DNA of 64,000 nt from Lysobacter auxotrophicus (GCF_027924565.1 NZ_AP027041.1:930001-994000), one strand, 5' to 3'. Positions 7,685 to 17,089 are shown, counted from the first letter of the stretch. A program made the numbers and translations. Notes: a model not told the origin generated them from the letters alone.

Positions 7685-10077
7685 TGTCCCATGCCGTGGC
7701 CCGAATCCAGTACGACGAAGACGACAACGACGATACCAACCAGCACGAGGCCCCGCAGTGGCGTCGGCGACTGGTCATCTGGGTGCTGGCGGCGGTGGGC
7801 CTGGGGCTCGGCTTCCTGATTCCGTACACCCTCTACCTGAACCATGAAGTGGGCGAGCGCTTCGGCCAGCTGAAGTGGCAGATCCCCACGCGCGTCTATG
7901 CGCGCCCGCTCGAACTCGCACCGGGGCGCACGCTCGACGCCGCCACGCTGAAGACCGAACTCGATGCCGCCGCCTATCACGAAGGCGACGGCACGCGCCC
8001 CGGCACGTACGCGCGCAACGGCGGCCGCTGGAAAATCGCCAGCCGCGGCTTCCAGGACGTCGACGGCCCGGTGCCGGCGCGCCGCATCGAAGTCGTCCTG
8101 TCCGGCAGCAAGGTCGCGTCCCTTCGCGATGCCTCGGCCAGGGGCGCGCTGAAATCCGTGCGCCTGGACCCGGCGCGCATCGCCACGCTCTACGGGCAGA
8201 AGAACGAGGAACGCCGCCTCGTGCGCCTGCGCGAGGTGCCCGAACTGCTGGTCACGGGCCTGCAGGCGGTCGAGGACCGCGACTTCAACAGCCATCACGG
8301 CATCGACGTCAGCGGCATGGTCCGCGCGGCCTTCAAGACGGCCACCGGCAGCACGCAGGGCGCGAGCACGCTGACCCAGCAGCTCGCACGCAGCGGCCTG
8401 CTCGGCATCGGCCGCGAGCGCACGCTCAGCCGCAAGGGCAAGGAGATCCTCTACGCGCTGCTGATCGAAGCGCGCTACGACAAGGGCACCATCCTCGAGG
8501 CGTACTTCAACCAGGTGTATCTGGGCCAGCGTGGCGCGCAGGCGATCCACGGCGTCGCGGCCGGCTCGGAGTTCTGGTTCGGGCGCGACCTGTCGGACCT
8601 GAGCACCGAGCAGATCGCCCTGCTCATCGGCATCGTGCGCGGCCCGTCGTACTACGATCCGCGCCGCAATCCCGATCGCGCGCTGGAGCGCCGCAACTTC
8701 GTGCTCGGCGAGATGCACGAGACGAAGCTGATCAGCGACGCCGAGTACCAGCGCGCGCTGAAGGCGCCGCTCGGGGTGACCACCGACCCGGGCAGCATCG
8801 CGGCGAACCGGTTCCCGGCGTACATCGACCTGATCCGCCGCCAGTTGGCGCGCGACTATCCCGCCGACGCGCTCGCCGGCGCGGGCCTGAGCGTGATGAG
8901 CGGCATGTCGCCGTCCGCGCAGGCGATGGCCGAGGGCGCCGTCGCGCGCACGCTCAAGGGCCTGGACAACAAGCGCCGCCCACCGCTGCAGGCCGGCCTG
9001 GTGGTAACCGACGTCCACAACGGCAACGTCGTCGCCGTCGTCGGCAGCCGCAGCGTCGCCGAGCACGGTTTCAACCGCGCGGTCGAGGCGCAGCGCCCGG
9101 TCGGCTCGCTGCTCAAGCCGTTCGTGTACCTGCTCGCGCTGGCGCAGCCGGGCAAGTACTCGCTGGCCAGCTGGGTCGACGATTCGCCGGTCACCGTCGC
9201 GCTGGGCAAGAACAAGAACTGGAATCCCGGCAACTCCGACGGCCGCAGCCACGGCACCGTGCGCCTGGTCGACGCGCTGGCGATGTCCTACAACCAGGCC
9301 ACGGTGCGCGTGGGCATGCAGGTCGATCCCGAGCGCATCGCGGGCCTGATCCGCACGCTGGCGGGCATCGAGGCCGCGCCGAACCCGGCGCTGATCCTCG
9401 GCGCCGTCGACCAGAGCCCGTACGCGATGGCTCAGCTGTACCAGTTCCTCGCGTCCGGCGGCGAGATCCAGCCGCTGCATGCCGTGCGCGGCGTGCTGGA
9501 CGCGAACGGCAAGGCGCTCAACCGCTACGACAAGGAACCCGCGCCCGCGCAGGAAGGCGACGCGATCGCCGCGCGGCTCATCACCATCGCGCTGCAGCAG
9601 GCGGTGTCGAACGGCACCGGCACGCAGCTGGTGCGCGACGGCCTGGGTCGACTGTCGCCGGCCGGCAAGACCGGTACGTCGAACGACGGCCGCGACAGCT
9701 GGTTCGCCGGCTGGACGGGCGACCACCTCGCGGTGATCTGGGTCGGCAACGACCAGAACAAGGAAACCGGCCTGTACGGCGCGACGGGCGCGATGCGCGT
9801 GTGGTCGGCGATCTTCTCGCGCCTGCCCACCGCGCCGCTGGAAGTGGGCAACAAGGGCATCGACTGGCAGTGGACCATCGCGTCCAACACCACCGACCCG
9901 GACTGCCCCGGGGCGCGCCGCTTCGCCTACGTCGCCGGCTTCGCGCCGCAGTACGCGCCGTGCCCGCAGCCGGAGCCGGTCGAGGAGGAAAGCGGCGGCT
10001 GGCGCGACTGGTTCGGCATCGGCAGGAAGGAAGAGGAGGCCCCGCGCGAGCAGGCGCCCCCGCAAGAGACCCCGTAA
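7684..10077 (+). CDS. mrcB: Penicillin-binding protein 1b, bifunctional transglycosylase/transpeptidase
   Basis: A 797-residue class A PBP that polymerises lipid II and cross-links peptidoglycan in the periplasm. A short acidic cytoplasmic tail is followed by a membrane anchor (about 25-45) and a UB2H-like segment. The GT51 domain carries EDRDFNSHHGID (catalytic Glu near residue 197) and STLTQQLARS. The transpeptidase has GSLLKPF (active-site Ser near 475), SYN, and KTGTSND (near 661). The C-terminus is Pro/Glu-rich. The first in-frame start is TTG at 7684; GTG at 7696 (MARIQYDEDD) is at least as likely. TAGACT near 7653 is a possible -10. The next gene overlaps its stop as TAATG. Confidence 0.95.
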   Translation: MSHAVARIQYDEDDNDDTNQHEAPQWRRRLVIWVLAAVGLGLGFLIPYTLYLNHEVGERFGQLKWQIPTRVYARPLELAPGRTLDAATLKTELDAAAYHEGDGTRPGTYARNGGRWKIASRGFQDVDGPVPARRIEVVLSGSKVASLRDASARGALKSVRLDPARIATLYGQKNEERRLVRLREVPELLVTGLQAVEDRDFNSHHGIDVSGMVRAAFKTATGSTQGASTLTQQLARSGLLGIGRERTLSRKGKEILYALLIEARYDKGTILEAYFNQVYLGQRGAQAIHGVAAGSEFWFGRDLSDLSTEQIALLIGIVRGPSYYDPRRNPDRALERRNFVLGEMHETKLISDAEYQRALKAPLGVTTDPGSIAANRFPAYIDLIRRQLARDYPADALAGAGLSVMSGMSPSAQAMAEGAVARTLKGLDNKRRPPLQAGLVVTDVHNGNVVAVVGSRSVAEHGFNRAVEAQRPVGSLLKPFVYLLALAQPGKYSLASWVDDSPVTVALGKNKNWNPGNSDGRSHGTVRLVDALAMSYNQATVRVGMQVDPERIAGLIRTLAGIEAAPNPALILGAVDQSPYAMAQLYQFLASGGEIQPLHAVRGVLDANGKALNRYDKEPAPAQEGDAIAARLITIALQQAVSNGTGTQLVRDGLGRLSPAGKTGTSNDGRDSWFAGWTGDHLAVIWVGNDQNKETGLYGATGAMRVWSAIFSRLPTAPLEVGNKGIDWQWTIASNTTDPDCPGARRFAYVAGFAPQYAPCPQPEPVEEESGGWRDWFGIGRKEEEAPREQAPPQETP

Positions 10078-10613
10078 TGAAGCACCCGACTATCCCCCGC
10101 ATCGCAGTACACGCTCTGGCCCTGGCGGTGCTCGCCGCCTGCACCAGCACGCCGCCGGCTCCGCCGGCGCCGAGCATCGACGCCGTCGCCGCGGTCACCG
10201 CGATCCGTGCCGCCGGCGGCGCCGCGAGCACCGAACTCGACGTGCAGCCCATCCGCGATCCGCAGGTCGACGACCTGCGCGAGGACGCGGCAGCCTTCGA
10301 AAAGGCCGGCCAGTACGCGCAGGCCGTCGCCGCGCTCGACCAGGCGCTGCAGCTCAATCCGGACGATCCGGCGCTGCTGCAGGAACGCGCCGAAGCCGCG
10401 CTGCTGGTCAAGGATCTCGCCGGTGCCGAGCGGTTCGCCAGGCTCGGCATCGAACGCGGTTCGAAGGTTGGTCCACTGTGCCGCCGTCATTGGGAAACCA
10501 TCGCGCAGGTGCGCCAGGCGCGTCCGATTCCGCTGGAAGTGCCGGGCGACACCGTCGCCGACGCGCGCCGTGAGCGAGACGCCTGCACGGTCGCGGCACC
10601 GGCGCGGTACTGA
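10077..10613 (+). CDS. TPR-repeat lipoprotein linked to mrcB
   Basis: A 178-residue putative lipoprotein. The N-terminal signal ends in the lipobox VLAAC, so Cys near residue 21 would be acylated. A single TPR-like unit (AAAFEKAGQYAQAVAALDQA) lies at about 70-105. The ATG overlaps the last base of the mrcB stop codon (TAATG), so the two genes are translationally coupled. That coupling suggests an outer-membrane factor working with PBP1b, comparable in position though not evidently in sequence to the Lpo-type activators of enterobacteria. This last point is inference. No catalytic motif is visible. Confidence 0.85.
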   Translation: MKHPTIPRIAVHALALAVLAACTSTPPAPPAPSIDAVAAVTAIRAAGGAASTELDVQPIRDPQVDDLREDAAAFEKAGQYAQAVAALDQALQLNPDDPALLQERAEAALLVKDLAGAERFARLGIERGSKVGPLCRRHWETIAQVRQARPIPLEVPGDTVADARRERDACTVAAPARY

Positions 10614-10620
10614 CGCGACG

Positions 10621-10639
10621 AACCGCCGCGCCGGCGGTT
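10621..10639 (+). terminator. GC-rich hairpin after the mrcB-lipoprotein operon
   Basis: AACCGCCG and CGGCGGTT form a perfect 8-bp stem with a CGC loop, starting 8 nt after the lipoprotein stop. No T-run follows, so this is at best a weak intrinsic terminator or an mRNA 3'-end stabiliser. Confidence 0.4.
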
Positions 10640-10682
10640 CATGCACCTGAAGGCCTCGCCGGCGAGGGCGCGCCCCGCCGGC

Positions 10683-10688
10683 TAGAAT
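10683..10688 (+). promoter_or_regulatory. Putative -10 box ahead of the helicase gene
   Basis: TAGAAT within GGCTAGAATG, 6 nt before the ATG at 10695. The arrangement matches other boxes in this window and suggests a leaderless transcript that begins with a 15-codon ORF. Confidence 0.5.
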
Positions 10689-10694
10689 GCGTCC

Positions 10695-10742
10695 ATGCCC
10701 GCGGGTTCTTCCGCGGATTCCCGTGATCGGCAGGTGTCGTGA
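10695..10742 (+). CDS. Possible 15-residue leader peptide upstream of the helicase gene
   Basis: ATG at 10695 opens MPAGSSADSRDRQVS and stops with TGA at 10740-10742, directly abutting the GTG at 10743 that can start the helicase frame. A -10-like TAGAAT lies 6 nt before the ATG, so the mRNA may begin at this codon. If real, it could couple translation into the downstream gene. It contains no run of one amino acid that would suggest classical attenuation. It may also be a chance ORF in GC-rich DNA. Confidence 0.3.
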   Translation: MPAGSSADSRDRQVS

Positions 10743-12965
10743 GTGGGGCGGCCACGTGGGATGGCCGATGCGCGACCCTCGCGCCGCGCCATCACAGGAA
10801 CCGTCGAGATCATGCAAGCCGCGGCGCCATCGCCAACCGAAACGACCCTCGACCGCATGCCCGCGGACGGCGCGCCCGCGGAAGGCACGGCGGTCGACGC
10901 GCGCGTGCCGAGCCGGCTCGCGCAGGCGAGTCGCGATGCGCTGTCCGAAGGCGGCGAACTGGCGAAGAACATCCCGTCGTTCTCCTCGCGCCCGGCGCAG
11001 CTGGACCTCGCGGCCGCCGTGGCCGACGCCGTGGATCGCCGCGGCACGCTGCTCGCCGAAGCGGGCACGGGCACTGGCAAGACGTTCGCGTACCTCGTGC
11101 CGGCGCTGCTGTCGGGCAAGAAGACCATCGTCTCCACCGGCACGCGCGCGCTGCAGGACCAGCTCTACCACCGCGACCTGCCGCGCGTGCGCGATGCGCT
11201 TGGCGTCGGGCTGAAGACCGCGCTGCTCAAGGGCCGCGCGAACTACCTGTGCCATTACCGGATGCGCCAGGCGCAGGGTGAACCCCGCTTTACCTCGCGC
11301 GAGATGGCGGCGCAGTTCCAGCGCATCGTCGCGTGGTCGGGCCGCACGCGCATGGGCGATCTTGCCGAACTCGAGGCGTTGCCCGAAGACTCGCCGCTGC
11401 TGCCGATGGTCACCAGCACCGCGGAAAACTGCCTTGGCAACGAGTGCCCCTTCTTCAACGACTGCTTCGTCGTGCAGGCGCGGCAACGCGCGCAGGCCGC
11501 GGATCTCGTCGTCGTCAACCACCATCTGCTGCTCGCCGATCTGGCGCTGAAGCAGGAAGGCTTCGGCGAAATCCTGCCGGGCGCACAGGCCTTCGTCGTG
11601 GACGAGGCGCACCAGCTGCCCGAACTCGCCGCGCAGTTCTTCGGCGAAGCATTGAGTGCGCGGCCGCTGGTCGAACTCGCGCGCGACGCGCTCACCGAAT
11701 GCAAGCAGGTGCCCTCCGCGCTCGCCGCCGTGCAGGATCCCGCGCGCGCGCTCGAACAGGCCGTGCGGGCGTTGCGCGCCGCAATGGACGAGCTGCCCGT
11801 GCGCGGAACGCGACGCCGCGCCGCGGAAGACGCCGGCGTCGAGCAGGCGTTCGACGGGCTGGACGATGCGTTGCGCGGCTTCCATTCGGCGGTGGTGCCG
11901 TTCGCGTCCGCATCCCCGGGCTTCGATGCGTGCGCGGCGCGCGCGGTGGAATTCGAAGGCCGGCTCAAGCGCTGGCGCGACGGCGAGGACGTTCCGGTCG
12001 ACGAGAACGAGGAAACCGCGGACAACGAAGCCGCTGCCGACGCGGGCGCCGAGGCCGTTGATGCGAAGCCGGCGCGCAAACGCGCGGACGAGAGCGTGCT
12101 CTGGTACGAACTCACCGCGCGCGGCTTCCGCCTGAGCCGCACGCCGCTCGACGTCGCCGGCCCGCTGGCGCAGCATCGCGCGCGTTCGCAGGCGTCGTGG
12201 ATCTTCACCTCCGCCACGCTCGCCGTGGGCGGTCGTTTCGAACACTTCGCGATCAAGCTCGGCCTGTACCTCAAGGGCGAGGATCCGCCGCACACGCTGC
12301 TCGTGCCCAGTCCGTTCGACTGGGAAACGCAGGCGTTGTGCTATCTGCCGCGTGGCCTGCCCGAGCCCATCGTGCGGCACTACAACGAGAGCATGGTCGA
12401 GAAGATCCGGCCCGTGCTCGAAGCGTCCAACGGGCGCGCGTTCGTGCTGTTCGCTTCGCATCGCGCGCTGCGCGAAGCAGCCGAATTGCTGAAGGACGGC
12501 CCGTGGCCGCTGTTCGTCCAGGGCGAGGCGCCGCGCGCCGTGTTGCTCGAACGCTTCCGTGCTTCCGGCAACGGCGTGCTGCTCGGCGCGGCGAGTTTCC
12601 GCGAAGGCGTGGACGTCGCGGGCGATGCGCTCAGCGTGGTGGTCATCGACAAGCTGCCGTTCGCGGCGCCGGACGATCCGGTGTTCGAAGCGCGCCTGGA
12701 TGCCATCCGCCGCAACGGCGGCAACCCGTTCCGCGATGAGCAGCTGCCGCAGGCGGTGATCGCGCTCAAGCAGGGCGCGGGTCGCCTGATCCGCAACGAG
12801 AACGACCGCGGCGTGCTCGTGTTGTGCGACCCGCGCCTGACCAGCAAGACCTACGGCAGCGTCTTCCTCAACTCGCTGCCGCCGCTACCGAAGACGCGGC
12901 GCGTGGAGGACGTGGCGGCGTTTTTCGAGGCGCGGGACCAGGGCGCCGGCGAGCGCATGTTCTGA
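10743..12965 (+). CDS. ATP-dependent DNA helicase, DinG/YoaA (XPD-like) family
   Basis: A superfamily 2 helicase of about 740 residues, of the Fe-S type that unwinds 5'-3' during replication stress or repair. Walker A is GTGTGKT (near 107) and Walker B is DEAHQ (near 287). Four cysteines, one near residue 170 and three in CLGNECPFFNDC near 230-241, are the expected [4Fe-4S] ligands. C-terminal motifs include SFREGVDVAG and QGAGRLIR. An acidic insertion (DENEETADNEAAADAGAE) lies near 420. GTG at 10743 abuts the stop of a tiny upstream ORF; ATG at 10761 or 10812 are alternatives. YoaA-type is favoured over DinG, but I cannot separate them firmly. Confidence 0.9.
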   Translation: MGRPRGMADARPSRRAITGTVEIMQAAAPSPTETTLDRMPADGAPAEGTAVDARVPSRLAQASRDALSEGGELAKNIPSFSSRPAQLDLAAAVADAVDRRGTLLAEAGTGTGKTFAYLVPALLSGKKTIVSTGTRALQDQLYHRDLPRVRDALGVGLKTALLKGRANYLCHYRMRQAQGEPRFTSREMAAQFQRIVAWSGRTRMGDLAELEALPEDSPLLPMVTSTAENCLGNECPFFNDCFVVQARQRAQAADLVVVNHHLLLADLALKQEGFGEILPGAQAFVVDEAHQLPELAAQFFGEALSARPLVELARDALTECKQVPSALAAVQDPARALEQAVRALRAAMDELPVRGTRRRAAEDAGVEQAFDGLDDALRGFHSAVVPFASASPGFDACAARAVEFEGRLKRWRDGEDVPVDENEETADNEAAADAGAEAVDAKPARKRADESVLWYELTARGFRLSRTPLDVAGPLAQHRARSQASWIFTSATLAVGGRFEHFAIKLGLYLKGEDPPHTLLVPSPFDWETQALCYLPRGLPEPIVRHYNESMVEKIRPVLEASNGRAFVLFASHRALREAAELLKDGPWPLFVQGEAPRAVLLERFRASGNGVLLGAASFREGVDVAGDALSVVVIDKLPFAAPDDPVFEARLDAIRRNGGNPFRDEQLPQAVIALKQGAGRLIRNENDRGVLVLCDPRLTSKTYGSVFLNSLPPLPKTRRVEDVAAFFEARDQGAGERMF

Positions 12966-13004
12966 TACTTCACCCGGTCCGGATGGACGGTTCGGACGGA
13001 TGGA

Positions 13005-13022
13005 TCCCCGCCTTCGCGGGGA
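13005..13022. repeat. Palindromic repeat (family A-like) after the helicase gene
   Basis: TCCCCGC, loop CTTC, GCGGGGA: a perfect 7-bp stem between the helicase stop and tsaB. It belongs with the GTCATCCC...GGGATCC type of dispersed palindromes seen elsewhere in the window and may act as a transcript 3'-end structure. Confidence 0.6.
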
Positions 13023-13048
13023 CGGCGAGCAAAAACGGTAGGCTCTTC

Positions 13049-13094
13049 GAATCCCGAATCCCGAATCCCGAATCCCGAATCCCGAATGCCGAAT
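13049..13094. repeat. Heptamer tandem repeat GAATCCC in the tsaB leader
   Basis: Five exact copies of GAATCCC (13049-13083), one variant GAATGCC and a partial GAAT run up to 3 bases before the tsaB ATG at 13097. A -10-like TAGGCT lies just upstream (near 13039), so the array probably sits in the mRNA leader. There is no Shine-Dalgarno sequence between it and the start codon. Copy number could vary by slippage. Confidence 0.9.
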
Positions 13095-13096
13095 CG

Positions 13097-13810
13097 ATGA
13101 ACCTTCTCGCCTTCGAAACCTCCACCGAAGCCTTGTCCGTCGCGCTGTCCATTGACGGCGACGTGCGCGAGCGGTTCGAACTGGCGCCGCGGCGGCACGC
13201 GGAGCTCGCCCTGCCGTGGGCCGAAGCGCTGCTGGCCGAGGCGGGCCTCGAGCGCTCGCAGCTCGACGCGATCGCCGTCGGCCGTGGCCCGGGCGCGTTC
13301 ACCGGCGTGCGCCTCGGGATCGCGCTGGCGCAGGGCATCGCGCTCGCGCTGGATCGACCGGTCGTGCCGGTGTCGACGCTCGCCGCGCTGGCGATGCGCG
13401 CCGATACCGACGGTGCCGAGGCCTCGCGCGTGTTCGCCGCGATCGATGCGCGCATGGGCGAGGTGTATTCGGCGGCGTTCGAACTGCGCGACGGCGACGT
13501 GCGTGCCATCGGCGATGAGCGCGTCAGTGCGCCCGGCGATGTCGTCGTGCCCGACGGTGAGGGCGGCTGGATCGGCGTGGGCACGGGTTTTGGCGCCGCG
13601 GACAATGCGCTGGCGCAGCGGCTTGCTTCGCGCTTCGCATCGATCGACGCAACGCAGTTGCCCCATGCCTGCGACATCGCGCGGCTCGCAGCGAAGGCGT
13701 TGGCGCGCGGCGAAGCCATCGCCGCCGAGCGCATCGAACCGGCGTACCTGCGCAACAACGTGGCGTTGACGTTGAAGGAACAACAGGCGTTGCGCGAGTC
13801 GAAGCGGTAA
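13097..13810 (+). CDS. tsaB: TsaB, tRNA threonylcarbamoyladenosine biosynthesis scaffold
   Basis: A 237-residue ASKHA-fold protein of the t6A37 tRNA modification pathway. TsaB dimerises with TsaD and works with TsaE and TsaC in the cytoplasm. It starts MNLLAFETSTEALSVAL, the typical nucleotide-fold strand, and contains AVGRGPGAFTGVRLGIALAQG at about 58-78, the signature of the family. Length is normal. The ATG at 13097 is the only start that gives this N-terminus. The codons run straight out of a GAATCCC heptamer array, which is unusual. Downstream it converges on the TonB-family gene. Confidence 0.95.
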   Translation: MNLLAFETSTEALSVALSIDGDVRERFELAPRRHAELALPWAEALLAEAGLERSQLDAIAVGRGPGAFTGVRLGIALAQGIALALDRPVVPVSTLAALAMRADTDGAEASRVFAAIDARMGEVYSAAFELRDGDVRAIGDERVSAPGDVVVPDGEGGWIGVGTGFGAADNALAQRLASRFASIDATQLPHACDIARLAAKALARGEAIAAERIEPAYLRNNVALTLKEQQALRESKR

Positions 13811-13850
13811 GTCACGCAGGTCGCGTTGGCGCCTTCACTCCACTTATTTC

Positions 13851-13880
13851 GTCATCCCGGCTAAGGCCGGGATCCAGGCT
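13851..13880. repeat. Family A palindromic repeat between tsaB and the TonB-family gene
   Basis: GTCATCCCGGCTAAGGCCGG and the following GATCCAGGCT: the inner CCCGGC/GCCGGG arms pair around TAAG. A degenerate second copy (GTCATCCCAGCCGAAGGGTG) follows at 13881-13900. It sits in a 148-bp convergent gap, a typical site for such elements. Confidence 0.7.
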
Positions 13881-13958
13881 GTCATCCCAGCCGAAGGGTG
13901 ATCGCGAGACCGGTACGCGCTTCGCCTACCCGGCCTGCAACCACTGCGCGATCCGGCC

Positions 13959-14834
13959 CTAGTCGTCCACCAGCGTGCCGCCCGGCAGGAAGTTCCATGT
14001 CCGCGTGACATGCAGGATGTCCGGGTTTTCCTCGGTGCGCGGCAGGGGCGGGTAGGGTTCGGCGAGCTTCGCGATGCGCAGCGCGGACGCATCCAGCAGC
14101 GGAATGCCGCTGGTGCGCACGATGTCGGCGCGTTCCACCGACCCGTCGCGACGGATCGCCACGCTGATCACCACCTGGCCTGCAAGGTGACGGCGACGCG
14201 CCTCGTCGGGATAGTTGAGATTGCCCACGCGCTCGACGCGATCGACCCATTCGCGCAGGTAGCCGGCCCACACGTATTCCTGCGTGCTCGCCGAAACGAA
14301 CTTGCGCGACGGCCGCTTCGCATAGCGCTCCGAGCGCATGTGGATTTCGGCCGCAAGGCGCGCCATCTGCATGTCGCGTTCGATCTTCTGTTCGCCGCGC
14401 GGCAATGGGCGTTCGCTCGGCGACGGCGTGCTGCGCGGGGTGGGCGTCGGCGTTTCGCCGCGTGTGCTTGCGACCACGCGCGCCTGCGGTGCCGGCTGCG
14501 GCGCGGGCGACTGCGCGCGCAGCGTGCGCGGTGCGATGCCCGTCGCGGCCTGCGGCAGCGGGCCCGACTGCGCTTCGCGCGGACGCGTGCTCTTGTCGTG
14601 TTCGCCACCGCCCTGGTTGTTGGCCTGCGCGAGGAAATCGGCCTGTTTCGGCGTGAGCGCGCTCGTCGTCTGGGTGAGGATCACGTCCAGCGTCGGCATC
14701 ACCGGCGCGGCGGTTTCCAGCGTCCAGCCCACGCCCAGCAACACGATGCCGTGCACCAGCAGCGAGAGCACGAAGGTCGCGCTGACGCGGCCGTTTCCGG
14801 CGGATTCGTAGGGAGTGGCGACTGCTGCGTTCAT
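13959..14834 (-). CDS. TonB-family energy transducer
   Basis: A 291-residue protein with an N-terminal membrane anchor (about 18-40, FVLSLLVHGIVLLGVGW), a polar Pro/Arg-rich periplasmic linker (about 75-155), and a C-terminal TonB-like domain (about 205-280) with LNYPDEARRRHLAGQVVISV and the 'V.I.RDGSV' strand. Such proteins pass proton-motive energy from ExbBD to outer-membrane receptors. No exbB or exbD lies nearby, and TonB paralogues beside gshB are common in Xanthomonas relatives, so the partner receptor is unknown. It lies 55 bp downstream of gshB on the same strand. The ATG at 14834 has a TACGCT box 8 nt upstream, so it could also be nearly leaderless. Confidence 0.9.
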   Translation of the reverse strand: MNAAVATPYESAGNGRVSATFVLSLLVHGIVLLGVGWTLETAAPVMPTLDVILTQTTSALTPKQADFLAQANNQGGGEHDKSTRPREAQSGPLPQAATGIAPRTLRAQSPAPQPAPQARVVASTRGETPTPTPRSTPSPSERPLPRGEQKIERDMQMARLAAEIHMRSERYAKRPSRKFVSASTQEYVWAGYLREWVDRVERVGNLNYPDEARRRHLAGQVVISVAIRRDGSVERADIVRTSGIPLLDASALRIAKLAEPYPPLPRTEENPDILHVTRTWNFLPGGTLVDD

Positions 14835-14889
14835 GCCTGCGTAGCGTATGCGCTGGTCGTGGCGGCCGGACGGGAACCGCGTCCGGATT

Positions 14890-15849
<960 letters not shown>

Positions 15850-16295
15850 TGGGGCGCGAATTGCGCGATGGTAGCAGGCGCCTCGCGCACCAAGCCCCGC
15901 CGGCCGGGCTGGTGCGCGGAATGAGGCGTCCGCCGGCTGTCGGGTGGTTCCTGTCCGGGCGGCACCGCCACCGGCCGGACGAGCCGTCGGGCCCGGACGG
16001 GTCAGGCGAGTTGGAACGCCCGTCCCGGCTCGGGCTTTCCGGGCTCGGAAATGTCATGGGATTCAGGTATATGCAATGCGCATGCCCGGACGATCCGCGC
16101 GATCCGCGGCGGTTTTGCGGGGTGGTCCGCGGGCCGGACCCGCCGGAACCGCCCGCTTGATCCGACTCGCGACCAATTCAGCTTGAATCCCGGGCATTCA
16201 CGTGAACCGCTGCTTGACACTTTCGGCGCGGCTTGGAATAAAGGCGACTGGCGAAGTGCCTGCACACGGCGGCATTCGCATGGGGGAATTCGAAA
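15850..16295. other. Divergent intergenic region gshB / pilG
   Basis: 446 bp without a convincing gene. It should hold the gshB promoter (a TACCAT box on the minus strand near 15869) and the pilG promoter (TTGACA at 16214). The segment near 16190-16290 is visibly less GC-rich than the coding regions around it. No palindromic REP-like element lies here, unlike the convergent gaps. Confidence 0.6.
16214..16241 (+). promoter_or_regulatory. Sigma-70-type promoter for the Pil-Chp operon
   Basis: A perfect TTGACA (16214-16219) is followed after 16 bp by GAATAA (16236-16241), or after 17 bp by AATAAA. It lies about 55-80 bp upstream of the pilG ATG. It is the clearest -35 hexamer I see in the window. 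Confidence 0.55.
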
Positions 16296-16694
16296 ATGCT
16301 AGACGAGGTCCGCAACGGCAGCCTCGGCGGTCTCAAGGTCATGGTCATCGATGACTCGAAGACGATCCGCCGAACCGCCGAGACGTTGCTAAAGCGCGAG
16401 GGCTGCGAGGTGGTGACCGCCACCGACGGCTTCGAAGCGCTGGCGAAGATCGCCGATCAACAGCCGCAGATCATCTTCGTGGACATCATGATGCCGCGGC
16501 TGGATGGGTACCAAACCTGTGCGTTGATCAAGAACAACCATCTGTTCAAAGGCACTCCGGTCATCATGCTGTCGTCCAAGGACGGCCTGTTCGACAAGGC
16601 GCGCGGTCGCATCGTCGGCTCCGAGCAGTACCTCACCAAACCATTCACACGCGAAGAACTGCTCGACGCGATCCGCACGCACGTAAACGCCTGA
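16296..16694 (+). CDS. pilG: PilG, twitching-motility response regulator
   Basis: A 132-residue stand-alone receiver domain of the Pil-Chp chemosensory system. After LKVMVIDDSKTIRR come the acidic pocket (Asp-Asp), the phospho-acceptor Asp in IIFVDIMMPRLDGYQ (near 63), the conserved Thr/Ser in IMLSSKDG and the Lys in YLTKPF. By homology with Pseudomonas, phosphorylated PilG promotes pilus extension. It is first in a same-direction run pilG-pilH-pilI-pilJ-chpA-chpB-like-cheW-like with small gaps or overlaps, consistent with one operon. The promoter is probably the TTGACA element 80 bp upstream. Confidence 0.95.
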   Translation: MLDEVRNGSLGGLKVMVIDDSKTIRRTAETLLKREGCEVVTATDGFEALAKIADQQPQIIFVDIMMPRLDGYQTCALIKNNHLFKGTPVIMLSSKDGLFDKARGRIVGSEQYLTKPFTREELLDAIRTHVNA

Positions 16695-16712
16695 CCGGGG
16701 GGTAGGGCACCA

Positions 16713-17078
16713 ATGGCACGTATTCTTCTGATCGAGGATTCGCCGACCGACACGGCGGTCCTGACCCAGCTCCTGGAGCGCAACGGACACCAGGTGCTGG
16801 CCTCGGGCAATGCCGAGGACGGCATCGAGACCTGCAAGCGCGAGAAGCCGGACCTGGTGATGATGGACGTCGTGCTTCCGGGCATGAACGGCTTCCAGGC
16901 CACGCGCGCGCTGTCGCGCGACGTGGACACCAGCGCCATCCCGGTGCTGATCGTCAGCACCAAGGGCATGGACACCGACAAGGCGTGGGGCATGCGCCAG
17001 GGCGCGCGCGACTACATCGTCAAGCCGCCGCGCGAGGACGAACTGATCGCCCGCATCAACGCCCTGCTGGGCGCCTGA
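16713..17078 (+). CDS. pilH: PilH, twitching-motility response regulator
   Basis: A 121-residue receiver-only protein 18 bp after pilG. It shows ILLIEDSPTDTAVL, the phospho-acceptor Asp in LVMMDVVLPGMNGFQ (near 52), VSTKGMDTD (switch Thr) and the conserved Lys in YIVKPPRE. In Pseudomonas the pair PilG/PilH has opposing roles in type IV pilus extension and retraction, with PilH draining phosphate from ChpA; that role is inferred here. A GGGGGGTAGGG stretch upstream serves as ribosome-binding site. Confidence 0.95.
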   Translation: MARILLIEDSPTDTAVLTQLLERNGHQVLASGNAEDGIETCKREKPDLVMMDVVLPGMNGFQATRALSRDVDTSAIPVLIVSTKGMDTDKAWGMRQGARDYIVKPPREDELIARINALLGA

Positions 17079-17089
17079 GGCGGGACGCG

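Noticed and set aside
7522-12461. Long minus-strand frames over mrcB and the helicase gene
   Set aside because: Arg/Ala/Gly-rich shadows; no motif.
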